Assembly (NCBI GenBank): GCA_946478525.1
Contig: CAMLCH010000036.1
Coordinates: 1-25,580 of the forward strand
Reading direction: 5' to 3'
Length of the DNA: 25,580 bases
Source of the DNA: Snodgrassella alvi_G
GTDB taxonomy: Bacteria; Pseudomonadota; Gammaproteobacteria; Burkholderiales; Neisseriaceae
Shown in pieces: positions 1-7,228 of the stretch. A program made the position numbers and the translations under genes. Every line of letters starts with the position of its first letter. Position 1 is the stretch's first letter. Below the pieces are notes generated by a model that searched no databases, was not told the origin of the DNA, and worked only from the letters and a program-made list of their open reading frames with translations.

Positions 1-50
1 ATTGAATAATAAAGTATTCCACTTATAACCTAAGTCTGGAATTTTATATC

Positions 51-959
51 TTACAATACCTGTTTTACTAAACTCATAATATATTCTAAATTTTTTGTAT
101 CACTAACGGTTAATTCATAATCCCCTGTTGCCCAATGTCCTACATTTGAGACATCTTTGGTTAATTTCTTGGGATCATCGAGGTTACCTTTTTTAGCATT
201 TATCCAAATTTTTAACGATTTATTTTGCAGGCGTATAGAGACGATATTATTTTTATTTTGTTTAAAGGCTAAATAAAATTTTTTAGGTGATATTTCTAAA
301 TCCGGTGATAAAATTAATATAGCATTCTTAAAACTTTCATAGAGTTCTAGAATATCATCTGCCCTGTCTTTCAAATGATAATCTTCATCATAAACAACTA
401 GCTCTTTAGTTACTTTTGCGAGAGCAGAATCTTTAGCTTGTTGGACTTTCTTAATGCTTGGTGCTGATTTGGATTTTTTAATTGGGTTGATTGAAACCAA
501 ATCATTTTCAAATCGTCTTATTTCCCATAGTTCAATGGCTAAGTCTTTAAAATTAGTTGATTGTTTTTGATAGTCAGTAAATGCAGATGAAACAAAAATA
601 ATTTTACTTTGTGACCAATCAATCTGATTGCGCTTTAAATTCTCTTGACAAGACTCATTATATTCAACAATAAAATTGGCTTGGTATTCCAGCATTAGAT
701 TTAAATAGGTAATACCTTGATCAATAACACTAAAATTACGCTCCCTTTTATATTCAATAATTACGAACGCATTAGCTTCAGTATCATAGGCCAGAGTATC
801 AATACGATAATCTTTAATAACAAATTCAGACTTAACAAATTTTAAATTACTGATCGTCTCCAAATTTTCTTCAAATAACGACTGAATTTCTTTTTCTAAT
901 TTAAATGGTTTTTCTTTTAAAATTTTCAATTTACTATTTTTATTTGAGAAAATTTGCAT
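51..959 (-). CDS. PD-(D/E)xK nuclease-like protein with C-terminal DUF5655 domain
   Basis: A 302-residue soluble protein. The N-terminal half (about residues 20-110) has the pattern of a PD-(D/E)xK nuclease fold: an acidic helix (LFEENLETI), then Asp54 in RIDTLAYD, then Glu69 and Lys71 in VIIEYKR. The C-terminal ~110 residues match the DUF5655 pattern, with LKIWINAKKGNLDDP, then KDVSNVGHWATGDYEL. A sequence-level DNA- or RNA-cleaving role is inferred from the fold; no substrate can be named. The ATG at 957-959 is preceded by GGAAG at 968-972 (8 nt spacing). It lies 15 bp downstream of the RadC-like gene, so the two are probably one transcript. No terminator is visible before the window edge. 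Confidence is high for the domains and low for the cellular function. Confidence 0.8.
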   Translation of the reverse strand: MQIFSNKNSKLKILKEKPFKLEKEIQSLFEENLETISNLKFVKSEFVIKDYRIDTLAYDTEANAFVIIEYKRERNFSVIDQGITYLNLMLEYQANFIVEYNESCQENLKRNQIDWSQSKIIFVSSAFTDYQKQSTNFKDLAIELWEIRRFENDLVSINPIKKSKSAPSIKKVQQAKDSALAKVTKELVVYDEDYHLKDRADDILELYESFKNAILILSPDLEISPKKFYLAFKQNKNNIVSIRLQNKSLKIWINAKKGNLDDPKKLTKDVSNVGHWATGDYELTVSDTKNLEYIMSLVKQVL

Positions 960-974
960 TATCTATTCTTCCAA

Positions 975-1694
975 TTATTTTGCCTTGTTACTTGCGAGAA
1001 AGTTAAATTTATTAACTATACTTTCGACTGCTTTGGGTGTAACTTCCATAATCTTTGCTATATCTTCAATAGAAACATTTTTATCAATCAATGTTGAAAC
1101 CATAGCAAACTCTAATTTTTCTCTTCTTTCTCGTTCTACTTTTGTTTCTTCTTTAGCAGCCTTAGTTTTATCATTTGCCAATTTTACTTTATCTCTAGCA
1201 ATCTTCTTCTCTTCTTTCCTAATCTGCTCAACCACCTGATAAGTCGGGACATAAGTAAGACTTTTCTCTAAATTATCCATAATGCCCTTGCTTCTGAAAC
1301 TTTCATAGGCTTCTGTGCTGATTATAAGATGATCAACGAGTGCAATATTAAGTATACGGCCTACCTGGATAAGACGATCAGTGATATCTAAATCTGCATT
1401 GGAAGGAGCTAAGCGTCCAGTCGGATGATTGTGAATAGCAATAACACGTGTCGCATTTTTCATAACCGCAACACGATATACATTCATGGGCTCTATATTC
1501 ACAGCCTTTACTGAACCTAAAGCAATTAATTCGATATAGAGGATATATCCTGCTTCGTTCATGCCGATAATCCAGAAATGCTCTTTTTCTTTGTCTATCT
1601 TATTTTCACGAAGAAGTACGCGTTGCATGATGCTGAATACATCATCTGAACCTTCTATATAACGCTTATCGTTTTTGCCAAGTTTAATATCCAT
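975..1694 (-). CDS. RadC-like JAB/JAMM domain protein with coiled-coil and helical tail
   Basis: A 239-residue protein whose residues ~10-145 match the JAB/MPN domain of RadC. The metal-binding signature is complete: His88 and His90 in AIHNHPTG, and Asp101 in SNADLDIT. The N-terminal helix-hairpin-helix region of full RadC is absent. Residues ~155-195 are a charged helix rich in Lys, Glu and Arg. Residues ~198-230 (ending SIEDIAKIMEVTPKAVESIV) resemble the short HTH-like tail common at the end of Rpn/PDDEXK-family transposase-like nucleases. RadC itself has no settled biochemical role; JAB relatives are metallo-isopeptidases, and short RadC copies are common on mobile and defence islands. It is the first gene of a pair with the DUF5655 protein. 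The start has no strong Shine-Dalgarno. Confidence 0.82.
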   Translation of the reverse strand: MDIKLGKNDKRYIEGSDDVFSIMQRVLLRENKIDKEKEHFWIIGMNEAGYILYIELIALGSVKAVNIEPMNVYRVAVMKNATRVIAIHNHPTGRLAPSNADLDITDRLIQVGRILNIALVDHLIISTEAYESFRSKGIMDNLEKSLTYVPTYQVVEQIRKEEKKIARDKVKLANDKTKAAKEETKVERERREKLEFAMVSTLIDKNVSIEDIAKIMEVTPKAVESIVNKFNFLASNKAK

Positions 1695-1747
1695 ACATCG
1701 ATTATAGTTAAGAGCATTAACCTAAAATATAACATAGTTTACTAATT

Positions 1748-1777
1748 ATTATAAGTAAACAGCATTAGCTAAACCAA
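1748..1777 (-). promoter_or_regulatory. Candidate promoter of the radC-like/DUF5655 unit, overlapped by an inverted repeat
   Basis: On the minus strand a perfect -10 TATAAT (1753 to 1748) lies 18 nt from TTGGTT (1777 to 1772). An inverted repeat with 7-bp arms (1737-1743 GTTTACT and 1754-1760 AGTAAAC) brackets the -10, about 45-65 nt upstream of the radC-like start. This layout suits repression by a DNA-binding protein. A second TATAAT lies only ~11 nt before the ATG and is less likely. No expression data are available. Confidence 0.4.
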
Positions 1778-1860
1778 TGATATATTGTTTGTATTTTTGA
1801 ATATTAATTGATTAATTTAATGAGTTGTGAAGAAATAAATCTATCGTCTGGATAAGCTGC

Positions 1861-2751
1861 TCAAGCAAGCCGAGTTTGATTTTCTTGCACTAAATTACTC
1901 AGAAAATCAGCTACTACTCTTATCCTTCCGGAGTTAGTAAGGTCGGAGTGGATAACTAGCCAAATGGGTTGATTGCAGCCAATATTGTTGTAAACACAAA
2001 TCAGATTTTTGGTTAAGGCAATAAAATTCGGTAAGATACCCATTCCGATACCTGCTTCAACTGCACTGATATGTGCAGACATGCTGCCGACTGTCAGACA
2101 ACAGGTTTTGCCACGGCTGTTTTTTTCTATCCACTTCGCTGCCGGCAAGTTCTGGTGTGTTTCCGGCCAGCCGATAAAATCAGCGTTTTTTAATATTGTT
2201 TCTTCGTTATTTAGCGGTTTGCGCTGTAAATAGCTTTCAGAAGCATACAAACCAAAACCAAGCTCGCCTAAACGGCGGATGGTTACTTTACCCTGCTCTG
2301 GACGAACCAGACGCAAGGCCATATCAGCGTCTCTTCTTTGCAGATTGATAGTTGATACTCCGGTAACCAGTTCCAGGGTCAAATCAGGATGTGCTGAATA
2401 TAGCTTGGGTAAAGCCGGAATAATAAGATGATCAGCCAGCCCCTGAGCCGTAGCCAAACGCACGTGCCCGCTGACACTGGCATTGACTCCGGTAGCCATG
2501 GCATCAAACGCGTGTCCGGCCTGTTCCAGTATTTCTGCGTGCGAAACGAGTATTCTGCCTTCATCTGTTAGTTTATACCCTTGCTGATCGCGGATAAATA
2601 ACCGATATCCCAGTACCTCTTCCATACGTTCCAGACGACGGTAAGTTGTAGCAATGCCAAGTTTTAATGTCTTTGCAGCACCACTCAATGTGCCTTCACG
2701 TACGATTGCCAGAAATACTTTAGTATCATCCCAGTATAGTTTTTTGTTCAT
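1861..2751 (-). CDS. LysR-family transcriptional regulator
   Basis: A 296-residue protein of the usual LTTR length. Residues ~5-65 form the winged helix-turn-helix (FLAIVREGTLSGAAKTLK, then TTYRRLERMEEVLGYRLF and the typical DEGRILVSHAE linker helix). The rest is the periplasmic-binding-like effector domain, with the usual strand at VRLATAQGL and an effector-domain end at GIGMGILPNFIA. It is transcribed divergently from the SotB-like exporter, a standard arrangement in which the LTTR controls its neighbour and itself from the shared 241-bp intergenic region. The effector is unknown. No terminator is evident after the stop. Confidence 0.9.
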   Translation of the reverse strand: MNKKLYWDDTKVFLAIVREGTLSGAAKTLKLGIATTYRRLERMEEVLGYRLFIRDQQGYKLTDEGRILVSHAEILEQAGHAFDAMATGVNASVSGHVRLATAQGLADHLIIPALPKLYSAHPDLTLELVTGVSTINLQRRDADMALRLVRPEQGKVTIRRLGELGFGLYASESYLQRKPLNNEETILKNADFIGWPETHQNLPAAKWIEKNSRGKTCCLTVGSMSAHISAVEAGIGMGILPNFIALTKNLICVYNNIGCNQPIWLVIHSDLTNSGRIRVVADFLSNLVQENQTRLA

Positions 2752-2992
2752 ATTTAATTTCCGATTCTGGAAAACCAGTTACCAGATTTAGCTATATATC
2801 TGTCTATTTTCGCAAAGTATACTGAATTAACGCTGATTTCATCAAGCTGAAAACTATGTTTAAAAGCAGATTTATAACAACTCAATACCATCTGTTTTCA
2901 TCCGGCTGTAAACAAATGCCGACCTTTTAGGTTGGTATATCAGGTCAAACTCTATCTGTCTGAAAATTGATTGCAAAAGAGGAAATGATTTA
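2752..2992. promoter_or_regulatory. Divergent LysR/exporter control region
   Basis: This 241-bp region between the two start codons holds two inverted-repeat candidates for LTTR binding. One is CAGAT (2783-2787) with ATCTG (2798-2802), about 30 bp from the lysR start. The other is ACCT-TTT-AGGT (2922-2932), nested in a wider GACCT (2921-2925)/AGGTC (2942-2946) pair near the exporter start. A TATACT hexamer at 2818-2823 could be a rightward -10. The exporter ribosome site AAGAGG is at 2977-2982. Which repeat is the true operator cannot be decided from sequence. Confidence 0.4.
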
Positions 2993-4177
2993 GTGAATAA
3001 TTCAGAAAATAAGACACAATGGCGTAACTGGATGGCTGTTTGCATGCTTGCAATAGCGTCATTTATTGTGGTGAGTACCGAGCTGGCACCGATTGGTATG
3101 TTATCCGCTATAGCCTCATCTATGGGACAAAACAGTGGTACTACCGGTTTGGTTGTTACTCTGTATGCATGGCTGGGAGCTGTGGCTGCTCTTATCTCAG
3201 TTACCACATTCAGCCATTTACCTCGTAAACCAGTAGTAATTGTATTAATGTTGCTGATGGCTGCATCGAATGGTATTGCAGCTATTAGTGAGCATTTTTC
3301 TGTACTTTTAATCGCCCGTCTGGCCGGTGCAGTTGCGCATGGTGCATTCTGGGCGATGGCGGGCACTATGGGGGCTCAACTGGTATCAGACAAATATACC
3401 GGCAGAGCCACAGCAATTATATTCAGCGGTGTTTCAATAGCCAGTATACTTGGTATTCCCTTTATTAACTGGATTAGTAGCACCATTGGCTGGCGTTTAT
3501 CATTTTTATTACTGGGGGTATTAGCCATAATAACCGCAATTATTCTGACTTTTACCCTGCCGGCTGTATCCGGTACTTCCCGAATGGGGCGAAAACAATT
3601 TTCAGCAGTTCTTCAGATTAAGCAGTTACGCCAAGTTTATCTGATTGCTACCGCTGCCATCATCGCCCATTTTGCCGCTTTTACCTATATTGAAGTATTT
3701 ATGGCCGAAGAAATGGCTATTTCTGCCAACTGGATTGCTGTTTGTCTGTTTATATTCGGTATAGCCGGTGTAGCTGGTAATCTGTTATGTGGTCTGTTTA
3801 TAGACAGATATCTGAAAAGTATACTTGGTGCAGGCTTAGTGCTGATTTGTGGCAGTCTGATTCTGCTGAGCGCAGTCTTATCAAATAATCCAATCATGCT
3901 GATGGTATTGGTGTTTGCGTGGGGTTTGGGTGTAGCCATATTATTTGTTGGTATTCAGGCATGGGTAATCCGGCTGGCAGGAAACGATAACGCTTTACCC
4001 GCCTCTGCTATTTATGCAGCTATTTTTAATGGAGCCGTAGGCATTGGAGCAATTATCGGCGCAGGAATTATTGATTTCGGCAATATGAAAATGCTTTATT
4101 TAATTGCCTCTTTAATCACTTTATTCAGTTTGTTACACTTACTAATCAGCAAAACGATGCATAGGCCGATGCAGTGA
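2993..4177 (+). CDS. MFS exporter, DHA1 family, SotB/AraJ-like
   Basis: A 394-residue inner-membrane protein with about 12 hydrophobic segments. The first helix carries STELAPIGMLSAIA, the counterpart of the TEFVPVGLL signature of SotB-type sugar efflux proteins. Helices 4-5 show ARLAGAVAHGAFWAMAG and SIASILGIPF as in that group. By family it is a proton-driven exporter of a small molecule such as a sugar, amino acid metabolite or drug; the substrate is not readable. The start is GTG at 2993, preceded by AAGAGG ten bases upstream. The only nearby upstream ATG (2985) runs into a stop at its third codon. It is divergent from the LysR gene, which probably regulates it. Confidence 0.88.
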   Translation: MNNSENKTQWRNWMAVCMLAIASFIVVSTELAPIGMLSAIASSMGQNSGTTGLVVTLYAWLGAVAALISVTTFSHLPRKPVVIVLMLLMAASNGIAAISEHFSVLLIARLAGAVAHGAFWAMAGTMGAQLVSDKYTGRATAIIFSGVSIASILGIPFINWISSTIGWRLSFLLLGVLAIITAIILTFTLPAVSGTSRMGRKQFSAVLQIKQLRQVYLIATAAIIAHFAAFTYIEVFMAEEMAISANWIAVCLFIFGIAGVAGNLLCGLFIDRYLKSILGAGLVLICGSLILLSAVLSNNPIMLMVLVFAWGLGVAILFVGIQAWVIRLAGNDNALPASAIYAAIFNGAVGIGAIIGAGIIDFGNMKMLYLIASLITLFSLLHLLISKTMHRPMQ

Positions 4178-4283
4178 AACCAATATATTTCACTTATACA
4201 TTTCTATATCTAATGCCGCCAATGCAGAAAAATTTAAGCTGTAGCTAATTTGTCTGATTTAAAAGAAATATAAACTCAAATCA

Positions 4284-4307
4284 AAGGCCGCTGAAATAAG
4301 CGGCCTT
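4284..4307. terminator. Shared terminator hairpin between exporter and csbD-like gene
   Basis: A perfect 9-bp GC-rich stem (AAGGCCGCT, loop GAAATA, AGCGGCCTT) lies between the convergent stops. The T-richer flank is on the minus-strand exit side, so it fits the csbD-like gene best, but it can serve both directions. Confidence 0.65.
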
Positions 4308-4324
4308 ATTCACACATTTCAGAA

Positions 4325-4519
4325 TTAATCCTGAAATTTTTTCTTGATTGAATCTACTGCACCATCTATGGCATTGGCCACATCATGCACAGCTTCTTTC
4401 ACGCCGCCAACAGCTTTATCAACTATTCCTTCAGATTGGGTTTTAGTATCACCCACTACCTTACCCACATTTTCTTTTACTTCGCCTTTGGCTTTATCTA
4501 CAAATCCGTTATCACTCAT
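4325..4519 (-). CDS. CsbD-like small stress-response protein
   Basis: A 64-residue hydrophilic protein with the CsbD pattern, starting MSDNGFVDKAKGEVKENVGK and followed by repeated amphipathic segments (DKAVGGVKEAV, ANAIDGAVDSIKKK). CsbD-family proteins are abundant, poorly ordered small proteins induced by general stress in many bacteria; their molecular role is unknown. I chose the ATG at 4517-4519 because GGAG (4526-4529) sits 6 nt upstream. The longer reading from 4531 would place that Shine-Dalgarno inside the coding region. It is monocistronic, ends at the shared hairpin, and is convergent with the exporter. Confidence 0.85.
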   Translation of the reverse strand: MSDNGFVDKAKGEVKENVGKVVGDTKTQSEGIVDKAVGGVKEAVHDVANAIDGAVDSIKKKFQD

Positions 4520-4906
4520 AATCATCTCCATTCTGTATGTCTATTGCATGCAACACTAGTCAGTTAAACACTGATAACTTCTTATCCTTCAAGAATTTAT
4601 CTTAGAGAGACATTTAGCGGTAAGCAATGGAAAACGCCAATATTTGCAGCTAATTACATATAAAAATAATTAATTGGTAAATCATGCAGTTCATTAACTC
4701 AATATCAATTTATTTACAATTTTCTTTATTAATCAATAAAAATCCATCTGGTTAAATACAGTTGTAGATAATGATGAATTTTATGATATTAAATTTAATT
4801 TTTGTTATTATTGGTTAAATTTAAAATGTTTGAATACTATCATACAGTGTTATGAAACAGCATAGAGATTTATTGCTTAGCCATCAATGAATAAACAGGA
4901 ATAGCA
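4520..4906. other. AT-rich divergent intergenic region without a gene
   Basis: 387 bases between the csbD-like start (minus) and the TPR-DUF2971 start (plus). I see no credible ORF or RNA gene. It must hold two divergent promoters, but no hexamer pair is convincing: TTGAAG at 4592-4587 for csbD and TTGAAT at 4830-4835 for the TPR gene are the best -35 guesses, each with poor -10 partners. AGGA at 4897-4900 is the ribosome site of the downstream gene. Confidence 0.5.
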
Positions 4907-7057
4907 ATGGAAGAAAAAAATATTGATCAACAAATCGAAGAATTAAATAAAATTACCCGTGAAAATGGTAAGGAAATTTATGCCCAAGCTCAGTTTAATT
5001 TGGCATGTATATATCATAATATAAAACAAGATGATAAGGCCGAAGCCATTCTTTTAAATCTCACCAGAGAAGACAATCCTTATATTTATGCTCGAGCTCA
5101 ATTGAATTTAGGTGATATATATAATAATATAAAACACGATTATGATAAGGCTGAAAAATGTTTTTTAAATATTTATAAAGAAGACGATCCTATAACTTAT
5201 GTTAAGGCTCAGTTTAATTTAGGATATATATATTTGATTATTAAACACGATTATGGTAAGACTGAAAGATGTTTTTTAAATATAAATAAAGAAGATAATC
5301 CAGAAGCTTATGCTAGAGCTCAGTTTAATTTAGGAAATATATATTTTAATTTAAAACACGATTATGATAAGGCAGAAACATATTTTTTAAATATCAATAA
5401 AAAAGACCATCCTGAAGCTTATGCTAGAGCCCAGTATAATTTAGGAGTTAAATATCTTGATATTGATTATGATAAGGCTAAAACATATTTTTTAAATATT
5501 AATAAAGATGACCATCCTGAAACTTATGCTAATGCTCAGTTTCGTTTAGGGTATATATATCTTGATATAATACACGATTATGATAAGGCTGAAACATACT
5601 TTTTAAATATAAATAAAGAAGACAATCCTGAAACTTATGCTGATGCTCAGTATAATTTAGGCTGTTGTTATTATATAAAACACAATTTTAGTAATGCTAA
5701 AGCCTATTATCTCAATGTTTTTGAACAAGATAGTCCTGGTGCGTATGTTCAAGCTAAATTCGAATTGGGCAAAATATACAGTAGTAAAGCTTTTAAAAAT
5801 TTTACAGAAGCTCAAAGCTGCTTTTATGATGCAGCCAAAACAGCAACTTATTCTAATTGTCATCCATATTATTATATTTGTACCCAATTTATTTTAAAGT
5901 TAATGCAAAGTAATTCCAGTCTAATTTCTAATACAACGAAATTTGAAAAGCTTGATGAAACAATCTTTGCTAAAATTAGAAATATATGTAATTTGACTAA
6001 TGATATTAAAAATATTTTATTTGTTTCTAATGTATTAGATAATAATAAATGTAGCCAAAAAGGGCCGGAATGTCGAGTCGCTCATTATACTAAGCCAAGT
6101 GTACTTTTTAATTTGCTTAAAGGAGAAAATCCCAGTAAATTCCGACTTAATATTGTCGATTTTATGAATGACCCTAGTGAAAATCAGGTATTAACCAGCT
6201 GGCTGAATATCAGCAATCATCCTGATAATGAAATTAAAAGCTTTTTAGCCAGTTTCTCATTTAATCATAATTGTCTGAATCAATTTCGTTTATATGGTAA
6301 TGAAGATAACATTGTTGGTTCCGGCGTCAGCATTGCTTTTAATAAAAATTTCTTTGGTCTGGATACAGAACGCAGTATCAATAACGAAATAATCTCATCC
6401 CAAAGTATAAAATCTATCAAATCGTTCGAAAATAAACAATTAAAACTTGAAACAGGGAAAGTCAAAATTAAATGTGCCAATATTCTTTATCCGTTGCCTT
6501 TATACCGTTGCCTGTATTTTGATCCGGAAACAGGATATATGGCGTTAGCCAAACGCAATAAACAATCCTTTTATCTGGAAAACAAAAATGAAAAAAAAAC
6601 AAAAACCATAGATGAAAAATGGGATAAATATATTAAATCATTACATGAAACTGATAAAATCAAAAATATTCGTTTTAAATTAACAGAAATAAAAAAGTTG
6701 ATTAAAAAACTTTCGAATAATCCCGAGTTAAAAAAAATTTCTAATCTTCACGAACTACTCAGCCTGGCGGTTTTACCCATTTCCTGCCTGATAAAACATG
6801 CTGCTTTTGAAGATGAAGATGAGTGCCGGATGATTTATATTACTCATATCGCAGATGATAATATTGTTGAACCACAAGATTACCAGGCTGCTAACAGTTT
6901 GTATGTCGAATATACGCATGTAGAAGAATATATTGATAATATTTATCTGGGGCCGCAATGTAAGATGCAGCATAAAATATGGCTGCAAAATCATTTTAAA
7001 AAGAAACGGCGTAAAAGAGAAATTAAGCTGATTAAATCTGAAATGCCGTTGCGTTAA
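4907..7057 (+). CDS. TPR/Sel1-type repeat protein with C-terminal DUF2971-like domain
   Basis: A 716-residue cytoplasmic protein with no signal peptide or membrane segment. Residues ~23-317 are eight 35-40-residue repeats of the form YARAQFNLGxIYxNxKHDYD then KAExYFLNINKEDxP, a TPR/Sel1-like solenoid expected to bind protein. After a helical linker, residues ~388-690 match the DUF2971 pattern: HYTKPSVLFNLL, then RLNIVDFMNDPSENQVL, then ASFSFNHNCLNQFRLYG, and finally an acidic-arginine motif FEDEDECRMIYI. DUF2971 has no assigned biochemistry; it recurs in accessory and some phage-defence loci. AGGA lies 6 nt before the ATG. The gene stands alone with its own hairpin terminator. The repeat half is much more AT-rich than neighbouring core genes. 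Domain calls are fairly sure; any function is speculation. Confidence 0.8.
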   Translation: MEEKNIDQQIEELNKITRENGKEIYAQAQFNLACIYHNIKQDDKAEAILLNLTREDNPYIYARAQLNLGDIYNNIKHDYDKAEKCFLNIYKEDDPITYVKAQFNLGYIYLIIKHDYGKTERCFLNINKEDNPEAYARAQFNLGNIYFNLKHDYDKAETYFLNINKKDHPEAYARAQYNLGVKYLDIDYDKAKTYFLNINKDDHPETYANAQFRLGYIYLDIIHDYDKAETYFLNINKEDNPETYADAQYNLGCCYYIKHNFSNAKAYYLNVFEQDSPGAYVQAKFELGKIYSSKAFKNFTEAQSCFYDAAKTATYSNCHPYYYICTQFILKLMQSNSSLISNTTKFEKLDETIFAKIRNICNLTNDIKNILFVSNVLDNNKCSQKGPECRVAHYTKPSVLFNLLKGENPSKFRLNIVDFMNDPSENQVLTSWLNISNHPDNEIKSFLASFSFNHNCLNQFRLYGNEDNIVGSGVSIAFNKNFFGLDTERSINNEIISSQSIKSIKSFENKQLKLETGKVKIKCANILYPLPLYRCLYFDPETGYMALAKRNKQSFYLENKNEKKTKTIDEKWDKYIKSLHETDKIKNIRFKLTEIKKLIKKLSNNPELKKISNLHELLSLAVLPISCLIKHAAFEDEDECRMIYITHIADDNIVEPQDYQAANSLYVEYTHVEEYIDNIYLGPQCKMQHKIWLQNHFKKKRRKREIKLIKSEMPLR
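5081..5629 (+). repeat. In-gene tandem repeat array, period about 111 bp
   Basis: Five consecutive units inside the TPR-DUF2971 gene start at 5081, 5192, 5303, 5414 and 5519 (111, 111, 111, 105 and 111 bp). They share long blocks such as CACGATTATGATAAGGC and TTTTTTAAATAT. Flanking units at 4973 and 5630 are more diverged. The similarity extends to synonymous positions, which points to recent duplication rather than selection on protein alone. Confidence 0.8.
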
Positions 7058-7097
7058 GCAAAGCTCAATTAGTGAATGGATGATTTAGATGATTCGT

Positions 7098-7126
7098 TTG
7101 ACAAGATAAATAGCAAACTATTAGAT
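7098..7126 (+). promoter_or_regulatory. Possible promoter ahead of dusA
   Basis: A consensus -35 TTGACA (7098-7103) is followed after 17 nt by TTAGAT, a weak -10. A perfect TATAAT at 7136-7141 has no good -35. Either would read into the hairpin at 7173-7205 before reaching dusA. Confidence 0.3.
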
Positions 7127-7172
7127 GTTCCCATGTATAATCTGCTGTTATCAGAATTTGACTGAGTAATAT

Positions 7173-7205
7173 GCTGACTGAAATTTTAGGTCAGCTTTAT
7201 TTTAT
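7173..7205 (+). terminator. Terminator-like hairpin upstream of dusA
   Basis: GCTGAC (7173-7178) pairs with GTCAGC (7190-7195) and is followed by TTTATTTTAT. It probably ends the TPR-DUF2971 transcript. It lies only ~24 bases before the dusA start, so it could act as a leader attenuator if dusA is transcribed from 7098-7141. Confidence 0.55.
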
Positions 7206-7228
7206 CTGAATTATAAGAGTATTGGGTT

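Noticed and set aside
2872..3366. 164-codon minus-strand frame overlapping the exporter start
   Set aside because: It lies antisense to a clear MFS gene, has no recognisable domain or ribosome site, and has the low-complexity Ala/Thr/Ile look of a shadow frame.
4973..5737. CRISPR array
   Set aside because: The regular ~111-bp repeats are in frame inside a protein-coding gene, with no spacer-like unique segments between constant repeats.
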